Origin: Balneolaceae bacterium
GTDB lineage: Bacteria; Bacteroidota; Rhodothermia; Balneolales; Balneolaceae
Direction: 5' to 3'
Length of the DNA stretch: 49,575 bases
Assembly: GCA_007693295.1 (NCBI GenBank)
Contig: REDT01000180.1
Location: 1 to 49,575, forward strand
Below are positions 36,371-44,622 of this stretch, piece by piece (within the stretch, counting starts at the first letter, position 1; the number at the start of each line of letters is the position of its first letter). The notes beneath the pieces were generated by a model that saw only the letters and a list, made by a program, of their open reading frames with translations, was not told where the DNA came from and did no database searches. Position numbers and translations under genes: made by a program.

Positions 36371-37468
36371 ATGGGAAATATACCAAACATACATCAGTTT
36401 TATCTCTTAAGTGAGATTTGGCTCTACAATAGTACGAACCAAATCTATTTAATTGCGCTTCTAATAGTGTTTTTATTAGCTGTGTACTATATCTATAAAA
36501 GAAAGAGAGAGAGCAGCTTTGACCTCACCAACAGTGAGCAATACCACTATTTGCAATCTATTGCACGGCATTCAGATACAGCTGATATCATAATTGATTC
36601 TGAAGAAACCATACGGTTCGCAAACGACCGTTTCCTTGAGCTATTTAACCTGAAAGGCGAGAATATTGATAACAAGAAGCTCATGGATATCGCCCTTCCC
36701 GAAGTGATGGTTAAACACATCGAGGGAAGTGACCCCGGTAATGTGAACCACTCTCTCTACATTGATGATGACCACTACGAAGTCAGAATTGTGGCAGTTA
36801 CAAAAAATAGTGGCGAGTTTTTGGGAAAACTTGTCAAAATTAAACATGAACAGCACTCAATTTCTGTGAAGGATGATCATATAACCCAGTGGATGCATGA
36901 TCTGAATACTCCACTGAATGCTATTGCGGGTTACAGTGAACTTCTGGTAAGGGAAAACAATCTCACAAAAATTCAAAAAGAGTACCTCGATACCATACAT
37001 GAGCATTCACACCTGCTTAAAGAGCGTATTGAAAACCTTCTGACCGACCGTGAAATAAATAAGATCTATCAGAATGGAAATGATGTTAAAAAGCGCATAC
37101 GCCATATTTTAATTGCGGACGATGTGCCCATTAACAGAACATTGCTGAGAATTATTCTAAAACGCAACGGATATAAGATCACAGAGGCTGAAAATGGTAA
37201 AGAAGCCCTGGAGTTAGCGAGCGATACTTCCGATTTAGACCTGATCTTAATGGATCTGAGCATGCCGGTTATGGATGGTATTGAAGCCGTAAAGCAGATC
37301 AGGCTTCTCAACAGCACGCAGTCCGGTATTCCCATCATAGCAGTAACAGCAAGCTCGCTCTATAAAAATAAAAGCTCACTTAAAGAGAGAGGTTTCAACG
37401 GCCTGCTAAAGAAACCGTTTAAGGAGCTCGAGCTTTTAAAAATGCTTAAAGAGTTTGAGCTTAACTGA
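36371..37468 (+). CDS. Membrane PAS-DHp-REC protein lacking a kinase ATPase domain
   Basis: The 365-aa protein has one membrane helix (about 24-42), a PAS-like region (about 60-165), a HisKA/DHp-like H-box with His176 in MHDLNTPLNAIAGYSELL, and directly after it a receiver domain (about 245-362). The receiver has Asp250-Asp251, phosphoacceptor Asp295 (LILMDLSMPVMDG) and Lys348 (KKPF). No HATPase_c N, G1 or G2 box is present between DHp and REC, so it cannot autophosphorylate in the usual way. It may be a phosphotransfer, phosphatase or scaffold protein. Its stop abuts the stop of the convergent HD gene with no base between. Confidence 0.8.
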   Translation: MGNIPNIHQFYLLSEIWLYNSTNQIYLIALLIVFLLAVYYIYKRKRESSFDLTNSEQYHYLQSIARHSDTADIIIDSEETIRFANDRFLELFNLKGENIDNKKLMDIALPEVMVKHIEGSDPGNVNHSLYIDDDHYEVRIVAVTKNSGEFLGKLVKIKHEQHSISVKDDHITQWMHDLNTPLNAIAGYSELLVRENNLTKIQKEYLDTIHEHSHLLKERIENLLTDREINKIYQNGNDVKKRIRHILIADDVPINRTLLRIILKRNGYKITEAENGKEALELASDTSDLDLILMDLSMPVMDGIEAVKQIRLLNSTQSGIPIIAVTASSLYKNKSSLKERGFNGLLKKPFKELELLKMLKEFELN

Positions 37469-38725
37469 TTAACCAAGCTGAACTTCTTTTAAATGCACAA
37501 TGTAGGGTTTAACCACCGGTTTGGTTAATGCGATAATATGCTTGGTGTCGGCCGCTTTTGAAAACTCTATAGCCTTATCGTCATCCTCGAGTATCCAGAT
37601 ACTCTCATGTTCATACTTATATGCTTCACTGTAGCTCTGATCGTGATCGATATAGAATGAAGCAGATACGTCATCGCTGGGAAAGCCCGATTTTTTCAGA
37701 TAGGACTTCGTTTTGCTCACGGCCTGATCAACCTGAACCTTAAGGTTTTTCTTTTGAATGAAAGTAGTGGCAAATAGTTTTCGGTTCAGAAAGCGTGTGG
37801 AGAGATCTGCAAGTATAGGATCGTCTGATTTCGACCACTGCTTGATGCAGGTGTAGATATCATGATCATCAAGATCCATGTATTTCTCAAGCATGGATGC
37901 CGTAATCTGTTTTTTGGCTGACGGTTTTCTCCTCAAAAAATAGTCAAGGCTGATGGAGGGAATAGTCAGGGGCTCTCCCTGTTTCACGAGGAAGTTTGCC
38001 CTTTGGATAATCTTTTTTATCAGGGAGTCGGCCGACAGCACGGTTTTATGAAGATATACCTGCATGTACATCAGCCGTCGCGAAAGTATGTAATTCTCGA
38101 TGGCATATATTCCCTTCTTTTCAATAACAACATTCCCGTTAAAGACCCGCATGGTTTTTAGGATCCGGTTAATCCCTACCGAACCTTCCGATACCCCTGT
38201 AAAAAAGCTGTCTCTTTTCAGGTAGTCGAGCCGGTCGATATCGAGCTGGGATGAAATAAGCTGGTGCAGGAATTTCTTTGGATACTGGTCAGTAAAGATC
38301 TCAATGGCTACAGTTAATGCCCCGTCAAACTCATTGTTTAACTCCTCCATAATCCGGAGACTCATCATCTCATGGTTAAAATCGTGTATCAGTGAGTGTT
38401 CGAGCGTATGTGAAAACGGGCCATGGCCTACATCATGCAGAAGTATGGCAATGAGCGTGCCGTTAATTTCGGCATCACTGATTGTGGTGTCTTTCTCCCT
38501 GAGGTTCTTCAGTACTCTTTGTCCCAGTTCAAGAGCGCCGATTGCGTGCGAAAACCTGGAGTGCTCCGCAGCCGGATAAACCAGGTAACCAAGACCGAGT
38601 TGCCGGATACGGCGTAGCCTTTGAACATAGGCGTGATCAATCAGCTTCAGGATTATTCCTTTAGGTATCGAGATGAATCCGTGTACCGGGTCACTGAAAA
38701 TTTTATACTGTTTACTTTTATCCAT
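37469..38725 (-). CDS. HD-domain phosphohydrolase (dGTPase/SAMHD1-like)
   Basis: The 418-aa protein (from ATG 38725, MDKSKQYKIF) begins FSDPVHGFISIP. It continues RLRRIRQLG and EHSRFSHAIGALELG, then has the HD motif LLHDVGHGPFSHTLEH and a later Asp-rich region. This order fits HD superfamily nucleotide hydrolases; dNTP triphosphohydrolase is likely but not proven. The chosen start overlaps the stop of the thioesterase gene by 8 bases; a longer start would overlap it by 38. The two are probably one transcript. Confidence 0.85.
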   Translation of the reverse strand: MDKSKQYKIFSDPVHGFISIPKGIILKLIDHAYVQRLRRIRQLGLGYLVYPAAEHSRFSHAIGALELGQRVLKNLREKDTTISDAEINGTLIAILLHDVGHGPFSHTLEHSLIHDFNHEMMSLRIMEELNNEFDGALTVAIEIFTDQYPKKFLHQLISSQLDIDRLDYLKRDSFFTGVSEGSVGINRILKTMRVFNGNVVIEKKGIYAIENYILSRRLMYMQVYLHKTVLSADSLIKKIIQRANFLVKQGEPLTIPSISLDYFLRRKPSAKKQITASMLEKYMDLDDHDIYTCIKQWSKSDDPILADLSTRFLNRKLFATTFIQKKNLKVQVDQAVSKTKSYLKKSGFPSDDVSASFYIDHDQSYSEAYKYEHESIWILEDDDKAIEFSKAADTKHIIALTKPVVKPYIVHLKEVQLG

Positions 38726-39164
38726 CAGTAAGTGGTCGATATCGAAGTTTATCACGGTTTTGCAGCTCAGGCAGCTTAACGGGGCAATTGGATTTCAAGT
38801 CGAACCAAACACCGGTTGTCTTAGCTACTGCCTTTAGTTCATGATCACTCTTGGAGTAAATGGCCTGAAACCCTTTGATGCTGCTGTTTCCAAACTCTTC
38901 GACAGATGAACCTACCAGCAACACATCGTTAAACCGTGCCGGGTTTATGTAATCGAGCTCCAGATGAACCAAAATAAAACTTTTGCCTGCAGCCATCGAC
39001 TCTTTAAATTCAGGGATCTGTTGTATAAAGTCGATCCTGGCTTCCTCAAGATAGGTGTTGTATACCGAATTGTTGACATGATTGAGTGGATCAAGATCAC
39101 GAAACCGAACTTCGATTTGAGTCCAGTGCGCAAATTGTTCCGGATTGTATATCGGTCTGTCCAT
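38718..39164 (-). CDS. Acyl-CoA thioesterase, 4HBT hotdog family
   Basis: The 148-aa hotdog-fold protein carries the 4HBT signature RFRDLDPLNHVNNSVYNTYL (20-39), where Asp25 is the likely catalytic residue, and a central LEEARIDFIQ helix. It should hydrolyse acyl-CoA or acyl-ACP thioesters; the chain length is unknown. It is upstream of, and overlapping, the HD phosphohydrolase gene. It is divergent from the M42 peptidase gene, so a shared promoter region lies at 39165-39322. Confidence 0.88.
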   Translation of the reverse strand: MDRPIYNPEQFAHWTQIEVRFRDLDPLNHVNNSVYNTYLEEARIDFIQQIPEFKESMAAGKSFILVHLELDYINPARFNDVLLVGSSVEEFGNSSIKGFQAIYSKSDHELKAVAKTTGVWFDLKSNCPVKLPELQNRDKLRYRPLTDG

Positions 39165-39322
39165 ATAGTGTATAGAACTTATGCTTTAGAAACTGAGTTC
39201 CTGAAGGTAATTAGAAAAAATCTCAATGGTGAGTGAATAATTCAGGTAATTATCCTCATTTTGCTTCCGCTACTTGCTTATATTCAACAAAAATTTAAAC
39301 TCAAGATAATCATCTAAATACG

Positions 39323-40399
39323 ATGTTTGATAAGAAAACACACGATTTTTTAGAAACGCTCCTGATAACTCCAAGTCCCACCGGGTATGAATCGGCCGGC
39401 CAACAAGTCTGGAAAGAGTATGTCTCACAATATGCCGACAAGGTTGAGGGCGACGCATATGGATCGGCGGTTGCCAAAATAGACACCAATTCGGATGTTA
39501 TCACAGTGATGCTTGAAGCTCATGCAGACGAAATCGGCATGGTGGTTCAATATATCTCAGATGAAGGGTTCGTTACCCTGAACAGGCTGGGCGGAAGCGA
39601 CTCTACCATTGCTCGTGCAAAGAGGGTATACATTCACAATAAAAAAGGCAGGGTAACCGGCGTTGTGGGTAACACAGCCATTCACCTGCAGGATACCAAA
39701 AACGGAGGAGGCAAACAGCCTTCCTGGAAAGACATCTATGTTGATGTCGGAGTTTCCAGCAGGGAAGAGGCCCTTGAGCTGGTTCAGATAGGCGATCCGG
39801 TAACCTTTACGGATGATGTGGAATTTCTGAATGATGAAATTGTAACCGCAAGAGCGCTGGATAATCGAATTGGCGGATTTGTAATCGCCCAGGTTATGAA
39901 GAACCTGAACAAGAAGAAGAAGAACCTGAAAGTGAATGTAATGGCTCTAAACTCCGTACAGGAAGAAGTGGGAGGGTTTGGTGCAAGAATGATGAGCTAT
40001 CGCCATATGCCCGATGTAGCGATCGTTACAGACGTTACTCATGCAACCGACACCCCGGGAATAAACAATAAGGAACATGGCTCGATAAAACTGGGTAAGG
40101 GGCCTGCCGTACAGCATGGAGGAGCCAACCATCAGAAACTGGTCGAATTTATTGAGAAAACCGCTGCAGATAAAAAGATTGAGCTTCAGCATGAGGCAAC
40201 CAGTGTAAGAACGGGTACAGATACCGATAGCATCTTCTATCAGCGTACCGGTATTCCAAGCGCTTTAGTCTCGCTTCCATTACGCTACATGCACTCACCT
40301 GTAGAAACGGCTTCTTTAAAAGATATTGAAGCTTTAATAGATCTTATGACCGAAACCGTTCTGGCCATGGCTCCGGATCAAACGTTTACGGTTAGCTGA
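39323..40399 (+). CDS. M42 family aminopeptidase
   Basis: This 358-aa cytoplasmic dinuclear-metal aminopeptidase shows ligands at His67 (EAHADEIG), Asp180 (ARALDNRIGG), Glu215 (QEEVGG), Asp237 (VTDVTHATD) and His324 (YMHSP). Glu214 is the likely catalytic base. The protein is of normal length. Some members were once called endoglucanases, but peptidase activity is the established one. It is monocistronic. Confidence 0.94.
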   Translation: MFDKKTHDFLETLLITPSPTGYESAGQQVWKEYVSQYADKVEGDAYGSAVAKIDTNSDVITVMLEAHADEIGMVVQYISDEGFVTLNRLGGSDSTIARAKRVYIHNKKGRVTGVVGNTAIHLQDTKNGGGKQPSWKDIYVDVGVSSREEALELVQIGDPVTFTDDVEFLNDEIVTARALDNRIGGFVIAQVMKNLNKKKKNLKVNVMALNSVQEEVGGFGARMMSYRHMPDVAIVTDVTHATDTPGINNKEHGSIKLGKGPAVQHGGANHQKLVEFIEKTAADKKIELQHEATSVRTGTDTDSIFYQRTGIPSALVSLPLRYMHSPVETASLKDIEALIDLMTETVLAMAPDQTFTVS

Positions 40400-40965
40400 C
40401 TGCACGATCCGGGGTATGGATTTATCCTATTAAATCCTGGATCGGCCTTGGATTCTTTATATTAGAAACCCCTTATACTCCTGCGGGTCAACGAAAAGCT
40501 TATTACGGGATGAATTCCATTCACTGTCACGAAAGCCATCCTTTTCGGGGTACTCCCGGTCAACAAATGGTCTTTCCCGGAACCCCTCGATGATACCTGA
40601 GCGCTGATAAAAAACCGGCCTCGGGGTTCTTTGGCTTCGCCATCATACCCCGGGTTGCAACCCGGGGCTACTCACCTTCAACACCTTCGGTGTTGGGTTT
40701 CGGTGCAGTTATTGGTTGTGAGCTTACACAAGAATTCTTCACGGATCCAAGCGCTGAAGGCGCGCAACAATTCTACGATTCTACGCCGAAGGCACGTATG
40801 AAACCCCTCAAAACCGACGCTGACAGAAACCCGGAAAAACGCCGGGAATGCTGTCAGGTCTACATTTCCACGGTTCCACGGTTCCACTGTTCCACGATTC
40901 GACAATTCTACGCCGAAGGCATCCCTACATTCCACTCTATACCGGGATAGTTCGAATCGCTACGA
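40400..40965. repeat. Repeat-filled spacer after the M42 gene
   Basis: No gene is supported in this 566-base stretch. It holds a perfect 20-bp palindrome CCCCGGGTTGCAACCCGGGG (40648-40667), a tight hairpin AACACCTTCGGTGTT (40680-40694), and the repeated motif AATTCTACGCCGAAGGCA (about 40780 and 40904). A simple-sequence tract of TTCCACGGTTCCAC type lies around 40867-40900. Frames crossing it are low-complexity artefacts. Confidence 0.7.
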
Positions 40966-41976
40966 TCAAAACCCTTCCGGGTTTTTTGATTGCCAGTTCC
41001 AGGCATCGCGGCACATCGTTTCAAGATCACGCGCAGCCTTCCAGTTGAGCTCTTTTTCGGCTTTGGATGGGTCGGCATAGCAGGCTGCCGCATCACCGGG
41101 ACGCCTGTCGGTTAACTGATAGGGTATTTCTACACCGTTCGCTTTTTCAAAGGCTTTTATAACATCCAGTACGCTCGACCCGGTTCCTGTTCCTAAATTG
41201 TACGTTACTACTCCGGGATCAGATTCCAGCTTCTCCAGGGCTTTCAGGTGGCCGATAGCCAGGTCAACCACGTGAATATAGTCTCTTACGCCGGTACCGT
41301 CGTGAGTGGGGTAGTCGCTGCCAAAAACACTGAGCTTTTCCCGTTTACCGACAGCCACCTGTGTAACAAACGGCATCAGGTTATTGGGAATGCCATTGGG
41401 ATCTTCACCAATCTGCCCGGATTCATGAGCTCCAACGGGGTTGAAGTAGCGCAATAGAGCGATATTCCAGTCGGGATCGGATGCGTGAAGGTCTTTGAGG
41501 ATATACTCGATACTCAGTTTCGTAAACCCATAGGGATTCACAAAGGTAACGGGGCTTGATTCAGGAATCGGGTTCACTTCAGGGTCGCCATATACCGTGG
41601 CAGATGAACTGAAAACCATGTTTTTCACACCGGCTTCACTCATTACCTCGCAGAGGTTTACAGTTCCTGATATATTATTTTTATAATAAAGAAGTGGCTT
41701 TTCGACAGACTCTCCAACGGCTTTTAAACCGGCAAAGTGAATCACGCCGTCAAACTCATATTGTGAAAACAGCTTTTGCAGGCCCTCGCGGTCCAGCAGG
41801 TCAATTTCATGGAAATCGGCTTTTCTGCCTGTCAACTTCTCTACCCGGTCGAGAGATGTTCTCTTGCTGTTGCTCAGGTTGTCGATGATCACGACATTAA
41901 AATTCTCGTTTAACAGCTCAAGGGTGGTATGGCTGCCGATAAACCCGGTTCCGCCTGTAATAAGTATATTCTTCAT
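40966..41976 (-). CDS. galE: UDP-glucose 4-epimerase
   Basis: It interconverts UDP-glucose and UDP-galactose for surface polysaccharide. The 336-aa extended short-chain dehydrogenase has the NAD motif GGTGFIGSH (8-16), [10 protein letters not shown] (123-132) and the catalytic Tyr149-x3-Lys153 pair (YGFTK). The signature [20 protein letters not shown] is also typical. It is the last gene of the minus-strand thioesterase-HPt-galE run. A short dyad overlaps its stop (CCCGGAAGGG) but lacks a clear T-run. Confidence 0.95.
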   Translation of the reverse strand: MKNILITGGTGFIGSHTTLELLNENFNVVIIDNLSNSKRTSLDRVEKLTGRKADFHEIDLLDREGLQKLFSQYEFDGVIHFAGLKAVGESVEKPLLYYKNNISGTVNLCEVMSEAGVKNMVFSSSATVYGDPEVNPIPESSPVTFVNPYGFTKLSIEYILKDLHASDPDWNIALLRYFNPVGAHESGQIGEDPNGIPNNLMPFVTQVAVGKREKLSVFGSDYPTHDGTGVRDYIHVVDLAIGHLKALEKLESDPGVVTYNLGTGTGSSVLDVIKAFEKANGVEIPYQLTDRRPGDAAACYADPSKAEKELNWKAARDLETMCRDAWNWQSKNPEGF

Positions 41977-41990
41977 CTGATGAATACCGG

Positions 41991-42338
41991 TTATGTTATC
42001 TCATTAAATTCATACAGAACCTGATTGCAGTAGCTATCCATTTCATCTGCCAAATCTGAAAGTTCTTCCGTTGATGCATTGTTTTCCAAAAGGGTTTTTG
42101 CCCTTTCGTACATATCGATAACAGGGTTCAGGTTAAGCATCAGTGCTGCCGGCTTAATTTTATGCCCGGCTCTTCGGAGTTCATCTATATCACGGTCCAT
42201 TACATGCTGTTTGAAGGAGTCTCTGAATTCAGTGAATGATTCTATTGAAGCATGGGCAAACTCCTTTACGTATCCATCGTCGTCATAGAGCATATTTCTG
42301 ACGAGTTGAACATCAACCAACTGTTTATTTGTATCCAT
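41991..42338 (-). CDS. HPt (histidine phosphotransfer) domain protein
   Basis: The 115-aa helical protein has an HPt-type motif with His59 in [15 protein letters not shown], the expected phosphorylated residue, preceded by a helix with [14 protein letters not shown]. Such proteins move phosphate between receiver domains. A PAS-DHp-REC protein (36371-37468) in the same window could be a partner, but they are 5 kb apart and no link is shown. It lies 14 bases before galE and 11 after the thioesterase gene. Confidence 0.82.
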   Translation of the reverse strand: MDTNKQLVDVQLVRNMLYDDDGYVKEFAHASIESFTEFRDSFKQHVMDRDIDELRRAGHKIKPAALMLNLNPVIDMYERAKTLLENNASTEELSDLADEMDSYCNQVLYEFNEIT

Positions 42339-42349
42339 AGCCGTCGTTC

Positions 42350-42739
42350 TTAATTGACTGGTTTTGAAATATTGTGAGGAATTGGTCGTCCGTTTTCATC
42401 CAGGTGCACAAATACAATCTTATCAATTCTGATGATGGTTGATTTGGAAAATTTCTCACGGACTTCACATTTTACTGTGATGGATGTTGTACCGAAATCT
42501 ACCGTTTCCATTCCAATTTCGATAATGTCACCAAGTTTGGCAGAACTCACAAAATCTATTTCCGACATGAACTTGGTTGCAATATTGCCCTTGCCCAATT
42601 GGCAAATCACATAAATTGCAGCCTCTTCATCAATCCATGCCAGCACACTGCCGCCAAACAGCGTTCCATGTGCGTTAAGATCTTCTGGTTTAATTAATTT
42701 TCGACTAAAAAAGCGCATTCCGGGATAAATATCAGGCAT
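42350..42739 (-). CDS. Acyl-CoA thioesterase, YciA-like hotdog protein
   Basis: The 129-aa hotdog protein has the YciA/BACH-type signature AHGTLFGGSVLAWIDEEAAI (about 23-42), with Asp38 in the active site, and a second strand KFMSEIDFVSSAKLGDIIEI. It should cleave acyl-CoA. It is the first gene of a likely operon with HPt and galE, and there is no evident functional link among the three. Confidence 0.86.
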   Translation of the reverse strand: MPDIYPGMRFFSRKLIKPEDLNAHGTLFGGSVLAWIDEEAAIYVICQLGKGNIATKFMSEIDFVSSAKLGDIIEIGMETVDFGTTSITVKCEVREKFSKSTIIRIDKIVFVHLDENGRPIPHNISKPVN

Positions 42740-43096
42740 CGGATAAAAATTATAAAGTAAAAGTCAGTGTAACGAGTTTATCGCTTAAAAGTAAATGTAG
42801 ACCTAAAAGATTCCCGATTGTCAATAATCTTCTTAAGCTAAGGTGCACATATTATCTTGATGCCCTTAAGGTAAGTAAAACCTGAATCATATTTTGGGGG
42901 TTTAAGTGAAGATTATGAGGTTATAATCATGGTTAAAGCCGTAGTAGCTAACCCGGAAATCTCGCCAAGACATTTTTCCCCCCAGCAAAGCGAAGTTAAA
43001 ATAAAAGCATAATACGCGCTTAACAGTTCGGTAATGTGCCTTTATTATCATTAAAAAAGTAACTCCAAGACCTATTATCGACAATCAAATAACGGC
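42740..43096 (+). ncRNA. Putative unannotated RNA ending at the 43097 terminator
   Basis: No protein frame is supported here, yet a strong intrinsic terminator follows at 43097-43129 with no plus-strand gene upstream of it. The region contains nested complementary arms: GATTAT (42912-42917) with ATAATC (42924-42929), and flanking TTTAA with TTAAA. GTTAA and TTAAC arms lie further on. The RNA probably starts somewhere between 42780 and 42900. I cannot match it to 6S, tmRNA, SRP or RNase P RNA by eye; the exact start is not defined. Confidence 0.4.
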
Positions 43097-43129
43097 AAAA
43101 AGGGCACCGGTGAAATGGTGCCCTTTTTC
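43097..43129 (+). terminator. Strong intrinsic terminator without an upstream gene
   Basis: AAAAAGGGCACC and GGTGCCCTTTTT form a perfect 12-bp stem (43097-43108 with 43117-43128) with an 8-base loop and a T-run. The nearest gene to the left is transcribed away from it, and parA starts 110 bases to the right in the same direction. It must therefore end a transcript starting in 42740-43096. Confidence 0.85.
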
Positions 43130-43238
43130 TATCTGAAAATCTTTTCTAGTATAATTTGTAACAATTATCCATTATCTGTCTCTTTACGTATATAATGCAT
43201 GGAGATATAGAGCTTCTTAAACAATCACTAATGGCGTA

Positions 43239-43991
43239 ATGAGAAAAATAGCGTTTACAAATCAAAAAGGCGGAGTTGGCAAAACCACCACCACTATTAA
43301 TACCGGGGCAGGGTTGTCGAACCTGGGGTACAAAGTGCTTCTGGTCGATATGGATCCTCAGGCGAATCTCACCTATTCCCTGAAACTTCACTCAAATCGT
43401 ATCGATAAAAATATTTACCACGTATTGAAGAGTGAGGCTACCATTGAAGAGATTGTGATCAAACATAAGTCATTCGATATTATTCCTTCATCGATTGACT
43501 TATCTGGTGCAGAAATGGAGCTTGTTAATATACCTGCCCGGGAGATGCTTTTAAAAGATGCGTTCAAGGAGATTGAAAGCAAATATGATTTTGTACTGAT
43601 CGATTGCCCTCCCAATTTAGGAGTACTTACACTCAATGCGTTTACTGCTGCCAATGAACTTATTATCGTGCTTCAGTCGGAATACCTGGCCTTGCACGGG
43701 TTATCGAAACTGATGGACGTGATACAGGTTGTTCAGAGAAGATTGAATAAAGATTTAAAAGTAGAAGGCATTGTTTGTACGCTTTACGATAATCGAAAAA
43801 ATCTTAACAGAGAAGTAGTAGGCCACATTCGCGACTATTTCGGAGCCAAAGTATTTAATACGGTGATCCGGGATAACGTGGCATTGGCAGAAGCGCCCAG
43901 CCATCATAAAACTATCTTTGAGTACGACGGCGAAAGTAACGGCGCTCATGACTATCAAATGCTCGCAAAGGAAATCAGAAACGGCCATTAA
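43239..43991 (+). CDS. ParA-family ATPase (orphan)
   Basis: The 250-aa protein has the deviant Walker A motif KGGVGKTT (10-17) with the signature Lys10. It also shows LLVDMDPQANLTYSL (about 34-48, A-prime region), LIDCPPNLG (about 116-124, Walker B) and GLSKLMDVIQVVQRR. It is a Soj/ParA-type ATPase, which on the nucleoid forms gradients to position DNA or other cargo. No parB with the usual ParB/Srx domain follows; instead a small RHH-like protein is next. The locus is not near obvious plasmid or replication genes. Confidence 0.92.
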   Translation: MRKIAFTNQKGGVGKTTTTINTGAGLSNLGYKVLLVDMDPQANLTYSLKLHSNRIDKNIYHVLKSEATIEEIVIKHKSFDIIPSSIDLSGAEMELVNIPAREMLLKDAFKEIESKYDFVLIDCPPNLGVLTLNAFTAANELIIVLQSEYLALHGLSKLMDVIQVVQRRLNKDLKVEGIVCTLYDNRKNLNREVVGHIRDYFGAKVFNTVIRDNVALAEAPSHHKTIFEYDGESNGAHDYQMLAKEIRNGH

Positions 43992-43997
43992 ACAATT

Positions 43998-44378
43998 ATG
44001 AATACGAAGAAAAGTTTAGGCCACTTTCCCTTTGGCTCAGATGCTTTGGGAAAATCCGACCTTTCATTTATACCAAATATAAACGGTGTAGCCGACTCTG
44101 AAGCAGATGAAGAGGTTGACTCACTATTCGAGGTTAACGCTATGGATATAGAAAATCGAAAAGGTTCAGCCTCTGACGACTTAATATCGTCTCAGCTCGT
44201 TGAACGGGATGTTCCGGTGCATGAAGAACCGACTCCATCAAAGAAAAAGGTGGCAAGCTACTACCTTGAAGAGTCGCTTATAAATCGGCTTAAAAGTTAC
44301 TCAGACTATAATAAAATTCCATACTCAGCCACGGTAACTCAGGCAATTGAAGAGTTTATCACCGGCAGGGAGTTCTGA
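43998..44378 (+). CDS. Small protein with C-terminal ribbon-helix-helix-like domain
   Basis: The 126-aa protein starts 6 bases after parA and is surely co-transcribed with it. Residues 1-80 are polar, acidic and low in hydrophobics, so probably disordered. Residues 84-122 (KVASYYLEESLINRLKSYSD onward) have the spacing of a ribbon-helix-helix domain: a short strand, a helix, a loop and a second helix ending TQAIEEFITG. By analogy with ParF/ParG-type pairs, it could be the DNA-binding or cargo partner of the ATPase. I cannot exclude another helical fold. Confidence 0.7.
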   Translation: MNTKKSLGHFPFGSDALGKSDLSFIPNINGVADSEADEEVDSLFEVNAMDIENRKGSASDDLISSQLVERDVPVHEEPTPSKKKVASYYLEESLINRLKSYSDYNKIPYSATVTQAIEEFITGREF

Positions 44379-44383
44379 CTGTC

Positions 44384-44548
44384 TCAGCCAATAAACTCTT
44401 CATTTGTACGATAGGATAATTTTTTTTCTCTCTGCTGCTCAAATTCCATTCTCATCTCTTTTCTGTCCAGGTACAGGCCATAGAGAACAACACCCGTGAT
44501 GAATACACCGCTGAGAAGCACTAAAAGTATTACAGATTCTGATAACAT
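44384..44548 (-). CDS. Small single-span membrane protein
   Basis: A 54-aa frame on the minus strand begins MLSESVILLVLLSGVFITGV, giving one membrane helix at about 5-24, followed by a charged helix (DRKEMRMEFEQQREKKL). The ATG is at 44548 and the TGA at 44384-44386, six bases beyond the stop of the convergent RHH gene. The clear helix-then-charged-tail layout makes it a likely real gene. Function unknown. Confidence 0.6.
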   Translation of the reverse strand: MLSESVILLVLLSGVFITGVVLYGLYLDRKEMRMEFEQQREKKLSYRTNEEFIG

Positions 44549-44622
44549 ATTGATTTCGATTCGGTTTAGTTACATTGAAATTACAATTTGTTGAGGCCTA
44601 TCGTTCACGATGCTTTAGGTGG

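Noticed and set aside
40690-40950. Overlapping short frames in the spacer after the M42 gene
   Set aside because: They translate a simple-sequence tract and palindromes; no protein-like pattern.
40940-40965. GTTCGAATC-like sequence as a tRNA T-arm
   Set aside because: Flanking bases do not form a T-stem and no acceptor or anticodon arm is present.
40966-40985. Dyad overlapping the galE stop as a terminator
   Set aside because: The stem is made of the coding bases for the last residues and no T-run follows on the minus strand, so support is too weak.
42740-43130. tmRNA, SRP RNA or RNase P RNA in the parA upstream region
   Set aside because: None of the expected conserved segments (tag frame, T-loop, RNase P core) could be found, so only a generic RNA is proposed.
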